Assembly: GCF_001659605.2 (NCBI RefSeq)
Contig: NC_035162.2
Coordinates: 29,826,153-29,890,152 of the forward strand
Direction of reading: 5' to 3'
DNA from: Manihot esculenta
Taxonomy: Eukaryota; Streptophyta; Magnoliopsida; Malpighiales; Euphorbiaceae
Length of the DNA stretch: 64,000 nucleotides
Positions 1 to 10,745 of this stretch are shown in pieces. A model generated the notes under the pieces. It did not search any database. It was given only the letters and a program-made list of their open reading frames with translations, and had not been told where the DNA came from. Made by a program: the position numbers and the translations under genes. The stretch's first letter is position 1. Each line of letters starts with the position of its first letter.

Positions 1-490
1 TACTCTAACATAACGATGAACATCTCTCCAAAAATCCGCTAAAACATCACAAAACATGCATGCAAAACAAGCAAAGGAAGGCTGGACAGGGCACCTTCGG
101 CAGCACCTTCGGCGGCCGAATGTCTCCTCCAGAGACGAAAGTCAGGCATGTTCGGCGGCCTAACTTGGACTTTCGGGGGCCGAAGTCCACTATAACCTAC
201 ACATCTGAACACCCGCAAGTGAACGTATTTGACGTCACCGTGTTCAATGTGTTAACCGCCTACTAGTCAGGATGAAGATCCAAGCTAAAGCTAACGAATC
301 TTCCCTCGAGAACCGACCAAAGAAAAGGAGAACTCTCTTCTCTTGCCTCAACCCCTGTCCTAAAACATGGCTAGAGCTACAGGCTGAGTTACACTACTAG
401 AAGTCATCTTACCCTTCCAGAGACCTCTGACATCCTCGAACTCCCCCGGACGGTAGGGATTCCGATGTCTGAATCTAGCCGGGTATTACA
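1..490 (-). repeat. Element F 3' LTR, partial and chimeric
   Basis: Bases 1-185 match the F 5' LTR around 7791-7975, including the GGC-rich palindromes. Bases 186-410 are not LTR but a copy of the protease/gag remnant also found at 2169 and 4149. Bases 411-490 match the LTR terminus at 8742-8821 and end in the usual ...GGGTATTACA. Some 765 bp of LTR is thus replaced by about 225 bp of internal sequence. The start of the LTR is outside the window. Confidence 0.75.
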
Positions 491-2168
491 ATCTTCCCTC
501 CTTTAACAACATTCGTCCTCGAATGTTAAAACAACAACAATAAACATACAGGGAAACAAGAAGAAAGCCTACCATCGGTCTCTACGAAGAGACACAGATA
601 CCCCTGGAGTAAAACTCCCGGGTTGGCTATACTGTCTGACTTTGCTGACCCTTCACTGCTTAAGCTGTGTCTACACTAATTGTTTACCACTCTTGCTTGT
701 ACACAATCGACCTGACTCTTTCATATGACTACTAACTTTCCTTTTCTTTGACTTTTCTCAGCTTATTTACACTACTCTGGTTATACGAACCTTTGCTTCT
801 CTTTACTGAATTCTGACAAAGGAACAATAATCCTCAGGAAAAGCTAGATGCCTTGCCTATAGCTTTAACTCTTTTCTTACTAGAGAACTCGTCGTGTGCT
901 ACATCACAAATCACACAGATATGCTCCGAAATTGAACTCAGATTACAGAACTTGGCCTCTATGCCGTGTTCTCTTACAATCAACAATGCTTAGTAGATAA
1001 TGGGCATGCTTCTCTATTCTTGATTTTTTTTTTTTGTTTTTTTTTTTTCTGAACTATCCTACGCTTTTGCTGCGCACTCTGATCCTTGCCCGTCTTTATT
1101 CTTCTTTACTATACTGGCTTCTTCTCTTTTGATCCCTTCTAACATTACTAGACTATCTCTAGCTCTCTAGCTATCTGTTTTTATAGGATAAATTGATAAG
1201 CGACATCTGACTGAGGGCAGCTAAGCCTTACCCAGTAAATCCTGTCTTGTATACTCAGAGTCGCTGAGCAGTTTTACCCCTGCCCTCTGGTTTAACCTCT
1301 TCATTACAATCAAAATCTCATCGCTACGCAACTGTTAACTGACTTTTCTCTAACTTTCGACAGATAGTTCCCAACTCTCGGATCGATGATAGAAAACAAC
1401 CGGCTTCTACTAGCTACCTATCCTTGGTAGTGAGTTTGTGCAACTATTCACAGTTGTGATAAAATCTCAAGGTTTCATCCTCCGTTTCTCACAACGATAC
1501 TGGAACATTCTAGGGTGTGTGGTACTAAGTCGGATAGAATCCTTTACTACCAAGTGCACATTGTTCTACTATCGCTCTTCAGTCTGTAACTGCTTTTCTA
1601 GTGAAGATGCAGCTAGTCTCCATTCTCACTTAACTTTCAAATTCTACTGGGTTTACTAATGGTAAACCTGCTAACTCGTCTGGGATAACATATAACACTC
1701 TTTCTCTTTTCCTGTCTATGAATACTGAGGCTGGTTCCCTGACCTGGCTATGCGCTCAAACAAGAGCAAGAAAACTCCTGACTAACTTCCCTAACGAATT
1801 CACGAGCCTGTAGGGTTGATATCAACCTGCTGGGTATGCTAAACTGTCCCCCTCTAAGGACTAACTCTGACCCATCCGAGCCTCTGAACTCTGAACTGTC
1901 CTACCTTGTCTTTGCAGACTTAGGTAGTACCTCAAGTAGCTAGCCAATCCGCCCTAGGTTGACATCATCAGTCACCCCTAGAACCATAAGGTCAGCTGGA
2001 CGGCATCTACTACTCTCAACAAACTCTGAACTGAACCGACAGACTGACTCTGCCATAGATGGATCACACTCTTGGGCCCTCTGACCCAAAGAGAACACTC
2101 TAAGCCAGAAGTTATCAACCCCTCCTCTATTTATGGCTCTCAAAACAACAGGGAAAGAAACATCAGGG
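186..2168. repeat. 1.98-kb tandem repeat, unit 1
   Basis: This 1983-bp unit begins at a protease/gag remnant (186-410), passes through an LTR terminus (411-490) and PPT, and continues through degraded minus-strand pol to 2168. It is followed head-to-tail by unit 2. By eye the two units differ by one substitution (CTGTGTC against TTGTGTC near 664/2647), one base near 974 and poly-T length near 1025. RT-derived traces occur around 1370-1540 and a protease remnant at the right end. Confidence 0.9.
491..527 (-). other. Element F polypurine tract and adjacent stem-loop
   Basis: The reverse complement reads a purine-rich tract (AAAGGAGGGAAGAT, 491-504) directly next to the LTR end. At 508-527 is an inverted repeat, AACATTCG / CGAATGTT, with loop AGGA on the element strand. 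The PPT would prime plus-strand DNA synthesis. A second copy lies at 2474-2510 in repeat unit 2. Confidence 0.75.
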
Positions 2169-2173
2169 TCCAC
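1940..2173 (-). pseudogene. Aspartic protease remnant (element F, repeat unit 1)
   Basis: A 77-codon minus-strand open stretch aligns by eye with the retropepsin region of the other elements. The active-site DPG has become DPD, followed by VSFP in place of the usual ASHSF. The downstream CDPSMAESVCRF and PADLMVLGVTD blocks are recognisable, while the ILGMDW block is corrupted to NLGRIG. No RT reading frame follows. It cannot be an active protease. The frame is a relic, as shown by the missing catalytic glycine and by disordered sequence on both sides. Confidence 0.75.
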
Positions 2174-4148
2174 TATAACCTACACATCTGAACACCCGCA
2201 AGTGAACGTATTTGACGTCACCGTGTTCAATGTGTTAACCGCCTACTAGTCAGGATGAAGATCCAAGCTAAAGCTAACGAATCTTCCCTCGAGAACCGAC
2301 CAAAGAAAAGGAGAACTCTCTTCTCTTGCCTCAACCCCTGTCCTAAAACATGGCTAGAGCTACAGGCTGAGTTACACTACTAGAAGTCATCTTACCCTTC
2401 CAGAGACCTCTGACATCCTCGAACTCCCCCGGACGGTAGGGATTCCGATGTCTGAATCTAGCCGGGTATTACAATCTTCCCTCCTTTAACAACATTCGTC
2501 CTCGAATGTTAAAACAACAACAATAAACATACAGGGAAACAAGAAGAAAGCCTACCATCGGTCTCTACGAAGAGACACAGATACCCCTGGAGTAAAACTC
2601 CCGGGTTGGCTATACTGTCTGACTTTGCTGACCCTTCACTGCTTAAGTTGTGTCTACACTAATTGTTTACCACTCTTGCTTGTACACAATCGACCTGACT
2701 CTTTCATATGACTACTAACTTTCCTTTTCTTTGACTTTTCTCAGCTTATTTACACTACTCTGGTTATACGAACCTTTGCTTCTCTTTACTGAATTCTGAC
2801 AAAGGAACAATAATCCTCAGGAAAAGCTAGATGCCTTGCCTATAGCTTTAACTCTTTTCTTACTAGAGAACTCGTCGTGTGCTACATCACAAATCACACA
2901 GATATGCTCCGAAATTGAACTCAGATTACAGAACTTGGCCTCTATGCCGTGTTCTCTACAATCAACAATGCTTAGTAGATAATGGGCATGCTTCTCTATT
3001 CTTGATTTTTTTTTTTGTTTTTTTTTTTCTGAACTATCCTACGCTTTTGCTGCGCACTCTGATCCTTGCCCGTCTTTATTCTTCTTTACTATACTGGCTT
3101 CTTCTCTTTTGATCCCTTCTAACATTACTAGACTATCTCTAGCTCTCTAGCTATCTGTTTTTATAGGATAAATTGATAAGCGACATCTGACTGAGGGCAG
3201 CTAAGCCTTACCCAGTAAATCCTGTCTTGTATACTCAGAGTCGCTGAGCAGTTTTACCCCTGCCCTCTGGTTTAACCTCTTCATTACAATCAAAATCTCA
3301 TCGCTACGCAACTGTTAACTGACTTTTCTCTAACTTTCGACAGATAGTTCCCAACTCTCGGATCGATGATAGAAAACAACCGGCTTCTACTAGCTACCTA
3401 TCCTTGGTAGTGAGTTTGTGCAACTATTCACAGTTGTGATAAAATCTCAAGGTTTCATCCTCCGTTTCTCACAACGATACTGGAACATTCTAGGGTGTGT
3501 GGTACTAAGTCGGATAGAATCCTTTACTACCAAGTGCACATTGTTCTACTATCGCTCTTCAGTCTGTAACTGCTTTTCTAGTGAAGATGCAGCTAGTCTC
3601 CATTCTCACTTAACTTTCAAATTCTACTGGGTTTACTAATGGTAAACCTGCTAACTCGTCTGGGATAACATATAACACTCTTTCTCTTTTCCTGTCTATG
3701 AATACTGAGGCTGGTTCCCTGACCTGGCTATGCGCTCAAACAAGAGCAAGAAAACTCCTGACTAACTTCCCTAACGAATTCACGAGCCTGTAGGGTTGAT
3801 ATCAACCTGCTGGGTATGCTAAACTGTCCCCCTCTAAGGACTAACTCTGACCCATCCGAGCCTCTGAACTCTGAACTGTCCTACCTTGTCTTTGCAGACT
3901 TAGGTAGTACCTCAAGTAGCTAGCCAATCCGCCCTAGGTTGACATCATCAGTCACCCCTAGAACCATAAGGTCAGCTGGACGGCATCTACTACTCTCAAC
4001 AAACTCTGAACTGAACCGACAGACTGACTCTGCCATAGATGGATCACACTCTTGGGCCCTCTGACCCAAAGAGAACACTCTAAGCCAGAAGTTATCAACC
4101 CCTCCTCTATTTATGGCTCTCAAAACAACAGGGAAAGAAACATCAGGG
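2169..4148. repeat. 1.98-kb tandem repeat, unit 2
   Basis: This 1980-bp unit is near-identical to 186-2168 and repeats the protease/gag remnant, LTR terminus (2394-2473), PPT and stem-loop (2491-2510) and degraded pol. It is followed by a partial third unit. Confidence 0.9.
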
Positions 4149-4153
4149 TCCAC
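3920..4153 (-). pseudogene. Aspartic protease remnant (element F, repeat unit 2)
   Basis: Duplicate of the relic at 1940-2173 with the same 77-residue translation, including DPD in place of DPG. The identical translation reflects the recent tandem duplication rather than selection. Confidence 0.75.
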
Positions 4154-4373
4154 TATAACCTACACATCTGAACACCCGCAAGTGAACGTATTTGACGTCA
4201 CCGTGTTCAATGTGTTAACCGCCTACTAAGTCAGGATGAAGATCCAAGCTAAAGCTAACGAATCTTCCCTCGAGAACCGACCAAAGAAAAGGAGAACTCT
4301 CTTCTCTTGCCTCAACCCCTGTCCTAAAACATGGCTAGAGCTACAGGCTGAGTTACACTACTAGAAGTCATCT
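4149..4373. repeat. Partial third copy of the tandem repeat
   Basis: Matches 186-410 and 2169-2393 apart from one added A near 4229. Identity stops at 4373, where units 1 and 2 switch to LTR terminus and this copy continues into gag-like sequence. This is probably the original internal context from which the repeat arose. Confidence 0.85.
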
Positions 4374-4782
4374 GCTGGGACTGTGCCAATCAGGGCCGCA
4401 GTAGGACACTCACATAACATGAGTCCTTCCTGCTCGCATCTATACATGCCGTAGTCCCATACCAACAGACTACTTTTGTGTAACTCCACGCCTCACGTAT
4501 CCAGAACTATCTGAACTATCTGAACTAGAGCTCAATCGCCATCTAATCCCAGACTAAACTGAAATCTCTTTCTACACTTTCTTACTTTACATTTATTCTA
4601 TTTTGTTCTTTTTCTGCTCTCTTCTATGTCATCCTCTTCTCTTATTCTTTTTCTTACTTTTCACGTATGCTCTACCTTATTTCTGTACTTAAGGTCTACC
4701 CTCAGAGATGAGAGATCCCTCTCTCTCTACTTGGATTTCTATAATCCACGGCTATTGCTCTCGAGTTCTTTCCTGGTAACCT
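4374..4782 (-). pseudogene. Degenerate second copy of gag zinc-knuckle region (element F)
   Basis: Minus-strand translation of about 4374-4470 gives a decayed relative of the CCHC knuckle: MYRCEQEGLMLCECP where intact copies have [15 protein letters not shown]. The first cysteine and the histidine are lost. The rest (4470-4782) is T-rich in the plus direction with no convincing frame. A better gag copy begins just to the right, so F contains two gag-derived segments of different decay, suggesting recombination between related copies. Confidence 0.55.
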
Positions 4783-6273
4783 TTAACAAAACACTCGTCT
4801 CTGAACCTTTATCTCTGAACATCTAACTCTACTATACCTTATTATTCTCACATCAACTGATATTCTATTACTGTCCAGAAAACCACACACATCAGAACAC
4901 ACAAAAGTGAGCTTACCTGGCACCACTGTGTTCGGTGTGTCTGTCTCTGGCTGAACCTGGGTGAAAATCTGAGCCGGAACTAACGGACGTCCACTGAAGG
5001 AACCTCCTGAAGAAGGGACTACCCCTCTTTCTCTCCCTCTGCCCTGCACCGAGGCTGGAGCTTCTGGTGGAATTATATTGTCTGCGGATGTCTGTGGGAA
5101 CTGTGCTGACATGACCGTAATGGGACACTCTCGTGCCATGTGCCCCTCCTGTCCGCACCTGAAACATGCTGTTGTCCCAGCCCGACATACGCCTTTGTGC
5201 CTCCTACCGCACTTCACACATCTAGAACTATCCCAACCAGAACTCGAACCCTCGCGAAAACCCATGCCAAACTGTACCCTATTCCAGAACTCTCTTTTCT
5301 TTGACCCTTTCAGGCCTCTCACTTTCTTTTTATTCTTTGCAGCAGCCTCACCCAAAGGAAAACGATCACTAGTCTCTGGGTAAGTTTCTACACTCATGTT
5401 TTCTGTCTGCTCAGGCTGCGCAAATTCACTCTCCTTACGCTCCCTTGGGCTCTCTGGACAAACCCATCCTGTAAACTCTGAAGCAAACTGCTCCCAGGAT
5501 AAGCGTTCTACCCTCGGGTCCACATGCTGGGTGAACCATTCCCTTGCCTTCTCACATTTCAATGTAACCCCTGCCATCTGTATGGCTCTACTCTCATTAG
5601 CTCCCAACTCATCGGTTATCAGCTTAACCATTCTAAGATACTCAACAGGGTCATCACCAGTCTCAAATTTGGGAACATCCAACCTCAAATAAGCTGTCAT
5701 CTGCACCATACTTTCCCCAGGTGAACTAGGCTTGGGTGTTTGGACAATTGGGGCTACTGGTTCTCCTGGTGGTGGAGGAGATGCAACATGCCCTAGGTTA
5801 GGGTTTACTGACCCTGGGTAACAAAAGAAGGGTGGAAACATGGTATACTGTGGATATGACGGGTAAAAGGAAGGATAAGGCATAAAGGTGGGATATGGGT
5901 TATATCTAGGAAACTCTGATGTCCCTCTCATCGGGTACTCTGCCCCCCCCTGATAGGGTGGATACTGAGGTGGAACAAACCTCGAGGCCTGAGTGCCTCC
6001 TTGGGACTCACCCATATCTCCTCCCAACCTACTTCTACTAAAGCTATCATCTCTACTCTGCTCATCCTCCTCTCCTTCTCTCCGATACCCTGACATACTA
6101 CTCTGAACAACTCCCCTTCTACTCTCATCAACAGACCTTATAGGGTCCCTTGATGTACCTTCTCTGCTTAAACTATCTGATGTTGTCCTTTGCAGAACGG
6201 GGAGATGAGCATCCATGTCCTCATCCTCCGGCGGAGCTCCTGTCAATCTAGCAGATCGACGAGTTCCTCTCAT
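4783..6273 (-). CDS. gag: Gag polyprotein, element F (gag-only ORF)
   Basis: The ORF encodes about 496 residues from an [10 protein letters not shown] start; the frame is open upstream, but this ATG is shared with elements A, C and G. The N-terminal third is Ser/Arg-rich and then Pro/Tyr-rich, followed by capsid-like sequence (MAGVTLKCEKAREWF, FAGWVCPES). Two Cys/His motifs follow: CVKCGRRHKGVC, then the CCHC knuckle [14 protein letters not shown]. Gag would assemble particles and bind RNA in the cytoplasm. Compared with G it lacks about 70 residues between the capsid and knuckle regions, yet stays in frame. Translation stops just after the protease start, where the usual ALMDPG is replaced by GFLDS and unrelated sequence. 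No protease, RT or integrase is fused. The ORF is open and plausibly translated, but function is unproven. Confidence 0.7.
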   Translation of the reverse strand: MRGTRRSARLTGAPPEDEDMDAHLPVLQRTTSDSLSREGTSRDPIRSVDESRRGVVQSSMSGYRREGEEDEQSRDDSFSRSRLGGDMGESQGGTQASRFVPPQYPPYQGGAEYPMRGTSEFPRYNPYPTFMPYPSFYPSYPQYTMFPPFFCYPGSVNPNLGHVASPPPPGEPVAPIVQTPKPSSPGESMVQMTAYLRLDVPKFETGDDPVEYLRMVKLITDELGANESRAIQMAGVTLKCEKAREWFTQHVDPRVERLSWEQFASEFTGWVCPESPRERKESEFAQPEQTENMSVETYPETSDRFPLGEAAAKNKKKVRGLKGSKKREFWNRVQFGMGFREGSSSGWDSSRCVKCGRRHKGVCRAGTTACFRCGQEGHMARECPITVMSAQFPQTSADNIIPPEAPASVQGRGRERGVVPSSGGSFSGRPLVPAQIFTQVQPETDTPNTVVPGKLTFVCSDVCGFLDSNRISVDVRIIRYSRVRCSEIKVQRRVFC

Positions 6274-6547
6274 CCTGCCTCTGAAAAAGCACAACAGCAC
6301 ACACAATATCATCAACTGATCCATGTGAAAACACATGAATCCTTAACACATATCAAACATATTAATAATGCACATGCAACTCATCATGGCATTTCACATC
6401 AGCATGCAAGACAGGACTCCACATCCTATCCTAGTGGACATGATTTTAACTTATTGTGCTTTCCTTCCTATACAAGACAACACCTCTTTCCGATGTGGGA
6501 TATCCCAACACACCGTACTCTTGAGGCCCTATGCTCTGATACCAATC
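6274..6547 (-). promoter_or_regulatory. Element F leader with PBS and gag-proximal splice-acceptor-like site
   Basis: The PBS (GCTCTGATACCA on plus, complementary to the 3' end of initiator tRNA-Met) is at 6533-6544, three bases from the LTR. A pyrimidine-rich tract ending in CAG lies at 6281-6288, with the acceptor G at 6281, only 7 bases before the gag ATG at 6273. Confidence 0.7.
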
Positions 6548-8821
6548 TGTAACGACCCGAAAACCGGTACCACTCAGTAACGGTCCGAACCATCACTGGC
6601 ACTAGGATCCAGATCGGCTTAAGGCCGCCGGGACCCGTAGCAAGCCGACTATACTCTCTGTGTACCTGATAAATCCCATACATGATACAAAGATACTCAA
6701 CAATCCTGTAAAACTTTGTAGGCTTAACTACTGCTACTCAGATATAGCAATCTGAAATGGCCCTCAGGGCCTATACCAGGGACTACTATCTGCTGTGGAT
6801 CAAGGGATTGAAACCCTTTTACTCTGAAACACAATCCACTGGTATCACATCAAAGCCATACATTAAGCCTAACTCACACATTTCTCATCAAGAAACGTAA
6901 AACAGGATTCATGTACAAGGGATTAATCATACATCACACTATAGCAAGGATACTAGGAAAAGCACAAGTCTATCCAGTATACGACAGTACATATCTATAC
7001 ACATTACATTACCACTAATCTTTTAATTACATCATGTCCACTATGCTATTACAACCATACATTCATGCATATCTTCCCTCTGTACTCTTGCTGACTTTAA
7101 CTTCCCATAGCTATCTCAGGACCTGCAAAACTGGGATTAAGGGAGTGGGATGAGCTCTAGAGCCCAGTGAGGAGGAACAATAAAAACAGTTCATTCATTA
7201 CATGCTCTCATGAAATGCATCACATCACAAACATATCATCTCAAGGATGAACGTGTCACCAATAACCCTCAACTACATGTTATAATAATGCCAACTGTGC
7301 CAAGGAGACTATGTCATCACCTGGTCTACACTTATCTCTCTGATATCATAACATGACCAACTGTGCCAAGGAGACGAGGTCTCACCTGGTCTACACTTAA
7401 CTCTGATTTGACAGCCCAGCTGTCTCACTCATAGTACCAGGAGCGACCTGGACTATCCAGGGGCGACCTGGTATGGCTATCTCATGCCATATATCTGTAT
7501 CTGCTCTCTGTCAAGGGCTAAGGATCATCCAACATTCATCCACATAAACAACAACGTACATGCAATGCATCATCGTCGTGAAGTCTAATGCAATACAACC
7601 TAATACATAACATGGCAGTTTATGATGCATGGATCATGCTAGAATCGTGTCATTTCTCAAGAGAAAATATGTAGTTTAGTTCCACTCACCTCTAGCCAAT
7701 GCTGGCTAACTCTGGGCCAACTCTAACTCTGGAGCCTCCTCGGTTCCTCGGTCCAATCCTACACAGATGGACGTAAATGAGGTACCAAACATACTCTAAC
7801 ATAACGATGAACATCTCTCCAAAAACCCGCTAAAACATCACAAAACATGCATGCAAAACAAGCAAAGGAAGGCTGGACAGGGCACCTTCGGCAGCACCTT
7901 CGGCGGCCGAATGTCTCCTCCAGAGACGAAAGTCAGGCATGTTCGGCGGCCTAACTTGGACTTTCGGGGGCCGAACCTGAGTTTAGCCAGAACTCAGTTT
8001 CGTGCACAAGGACACCTGCCAGTCCCTCCATCACCTGTTCAGACCTCAACACATGCATTTAACCCTTCTAAAACATGCATAAACACTTCAACAAGCCTAA
8101 GGGAGCTTCAAATAACTTTAAACTCCAACAAACAAGCTCACAAGACACACAGCAAACATAAAGGATTCATAAACCCTATGATGCACATCTCATGCAAACT
8201 CATGCCTAGCTCCCTTTTCCCTTTACAAAACTCATAAAAACATCATAAGAACCATGGATCAACACTTACCTCTTGAAGAACAAAGGCTGAGATGATCCAA
8301 ACTCAAAGATATGGAGAAACCAAGCTTCAAAAGCTTCAAACTCCAAAACCTTGTTTCAAGCTCACAACTCTTCAAAACAAGGGTAAAACTCATTAAAACC
8401 GTGAAAGATTTGAAGAAAAACCATGAAAATACTTTAAGGAGATCAAGACCTCACCTAGGTCAGAAGGAGAGAAGAAACCTCCTCCTTTTTCTGCCACTCG
8501 GTGCCCTTATAGATGAGCAACCGCCTCAGGTTCGGCTGCCGAATCGCATGCAAAACTATGCAACCTTCGGCGGCCGAACTTAACCTTCGGGGGCCGAAAC
8601 TAGGGAACTTTAGGCGGCCGAACTTAACCTTAGGGGGCCGAACATGGCAAAATGCCTCCTTGGCCATATCTCTTCAAAACTCAATCCTTTTCTACGCTAA
8701 ACCTTTAAAACACTTGAACATCTTTTAGAAAACTTTCTCTTACCCTTCCAGAGACCTCTGACATCCTCGAACTCCCCCGGACGGTAGGGATTTCGATGTC
8801 TGAATCTAGCCGGGTATGACA
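6548..8821 (-). repeat. Element F 5' LTR
   Basis: The 2274-bp LTR begins TGTAACGACCCG on plus and ends GGGTATGACA, a T-to-G variant of the usual TTACA terminus. On the element strand there is a TATA-like box at 8521-8514 with TTCGG...CCGAA palindromes 5' of it (8560-8645) and a second cluster at about 7875-7980. Donor-like GT sites occur (reverse complement AAGAG|GTAAGT near 8268 and GAG|GTGAGT near 7688). Units flanked by CCA..CTGG occur around 7285-7480. ORFs inside it are compositional. Confidence 0.85.
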
Positions 8822-10745
8822 GATAGGGAGAGCTTCCATGCCATAGTGGATATGGCCCGGAAAATGGAGGCCAATGCCATCGTTCAAGGGTCAGTTAAAC
8901 AGTCAGTGGCACAGCCTTCTGGTTCTAAGACCCCAGGCTCTTCTTCAATGAGTGCAGCAACCTCAGGTAGCAAGAAGTGGGACAGAGGTCCCAGGAAGTC
9001 TAAGAAGAACAAGTTCTGGAACAAGGTTAAGTCCAGTCTGGGACTAGGGAGTGGCTCAAGCTCTGGTGCGGATAATGCAGTTTGTGCAAGGTGTGGTAAG
9101 CCACACAGAGGAGTATGTCGGTTTGGGACGACGGCCTATTACAGATGTGGTCAGGAGGGGCATATGTCTCGAGATTGTCCAAGAGCAGCCCCGATGGCAC
9201 AGTCCCAGCAGACAGCTTCAGGCAGTGTAGCGCAGCCAGCAGCTCCAGCCATGACTCAGGCCAGAGGCAAAGGGAGAGGGGCAGCCTCTTCTTCAGCGGG
9301 TTTCAGAGGTGAAGGTCCATCAGCTCCAGCACGGATCTTCACGATGACTCAGCAGGAGGCAGATGCATCTAACACCGTGGTGGCAGGTAACTTAGTCATT
9401 GGTTGTTCAGATGTGTATGCCTTGATGGACCCTGGTGCATCTCATTCTTTTGTTACACCGAGAGCCGTCCAGAGGTTAGGGTTGATGATCTCTGAGTTAG
9501 AGTGTCCTCTCTGGGTCAGTAGACCCAAGTGTGATCCATCTGTGGCAGAGTCAGTCTGCCAGTGTAGTCCTGTGTTTGTTGAGGGAAGATGCTTGTCCGC
9601 CGACCTTGTGGTTCTAGACTTGACAGATTTTGACGTCATTCTAGGGATGGACTGGTTATCTACCCATGGTGCTACCTTGGACTGCAGGGACAAGGTGGTC
9701 AGGTTCAGAGGTCAGGATGGGTCAGAGGTTGTCTTCAGAGGAGACAGGAGGGGTACACCTAGAGGTCTGATATCAGCTCTTCAGGCTCGTAGGTTGCTTA
9801 GGAGGGGATGTCAGGGGTATTTGGCTCATGTGAGAGAGCTTAGCAGTCAGGTTAGAGAGCCCGCATCAGTGCCAGTGGTTAGAGAGTTTCTAGACATCTT
9901 CCCAGACGAGTTGCCAGGTTTACCACCTGCTAGGGAGATAGAGTTCGAGATAGAACTGATGCCTGGAACCTGACCGATCTCTATTCCTCCCTACAGGATG
10001 GCGCCAGCAGAATTGAAAGAGTTGAAGGAGCAGTTACAGGAGCTGGTAGACAAGGGCTTCATCCGACCGAGTACCTCACCCTGGGGTGCTCCGGTTTTGT
10101 TTGTCAGAAAGAAGGATGGATCCCTTAGACTTTGTATCGACTACAGACAGTTGAACAAAGTCACTACCAAGAACAAGTACCCTTTGCCAAGGATCGACGA
10201 TCTATTCGACCAGCTAGCAGGAGCGGGTTGTTTCTCCAAAATAGATATGAGATCTGGGTACCATCAGCTGAGGATCAGAGATGAGGACGTGCCAAAGACG
10301 GCTTTCAGGACCAGATATGGGCATTTTGAGTTCCTTGTAATGCCGTTCGGGTTAACTAACGCCCCTGCAGCATTCATGGATCTCATGAACAGAGTGTTTA
10401 GTCAGTACCTGGATCACTTTGTTATTGTCTTCATAGATGATATCTTGGTGTATTCCAGGAATGCAGAGGAGCATGCCCATCATCTGCGGTTGGTTTTGCA
10501 GACCTTGAGGGAACATGGCTTGTATGCCAAGTTCTCTAAGTGTGAGTTATGGCTGAGGAGTATTTCGTTCTTGGGGCATGTAGTGTCAGAGAATGGGATA
10601 GAGGTGGACCCCAAGAAGACAGAAACTGTGGCTAACTGGCCTAGGCCCACTTCAGTGACAGAGATCAGGAGTTTCTTGGGTTTGGCAGGTAACTATAGGA
10701 GGTTCGTTAAGGACTTCTCGAAAATAGCAGCTCCTCTGACCAGAC
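8822..10745 (+). pseudogene. gag-pol: Element D gag-pol, 5' fragment (gag C-terminus to RT end)
   Basis: Starts mid-gag (RESFHAIVDMARKMEA) directly after the F LTR. The fragment then carries CARCGKPHRGVC and a CCHC knuckle in which the first Cys is Tyr ([14 protein letters not shown]), protease with DPGASHSF near 9427, and RT with [11 protein letters not shown] and VFIDDIL near 10430. RT catalyses cDNA synthesis in the particle. A single in-frame TGA at 9971-9973 replaces an Arg codon (AGA in relatives) between protease and RT; the frame resumes unchanged. The fragment ends at CCAGAC where C inserted. An ATG at 8816 belongs to the LTR, not to gag. Confidence 0.85.

Larger units (their letters stand above)
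1..8821 (-). mobile_element. Element F: pol-defective Ty3/gypsy chromovirus relative (left end outside window)
   Basis: Minus-strand element read right to left: 5' LTR 6548-8821, PBS 6533-6544, leader, gag ORF 6273-4783, then disordered protease/pol remnants including a 1.98-kb tandem duplication, PPT at 491-510, and a 3' LTR that runs off the window at base 1. Its right end abuts D gag sequence at 8822, so F inserted into D; the other half of the D target lies outside the window. Integrase is not recognisable. F is therefore non-autonomous and would need enzymes in trans. The gag and the scrambled pol resemble element G, so the two appear to be one lineage. Confidence 0.8.

Noticed and set aside
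60..266. Open frame in LTR palindromes (GTFGSTFGGRMS type), similar frames at 7851, 18249, 36612, 43258, 51072, 56912, 63538
   Set aside because: Frames arise from repeated GGCGGCCGAA palindromes, occur on both strands and lie within LTRs; no domain and no start context.
1025..1048. Long T tract (also near 3005) considered as an antisense poly(A) of a processed retrogene
   Set aside because: No target duplication and no coding sequence next to it; it varies in length between repeat units and is probably slippage.
2879..3112. 77-codon open stretch in repeat unit 2, plus 1438-1659 and 3418-3639
   Set aside because: Antisense to degraded pol, low complexity, first one present in only one of the two units because of a single-base difference.
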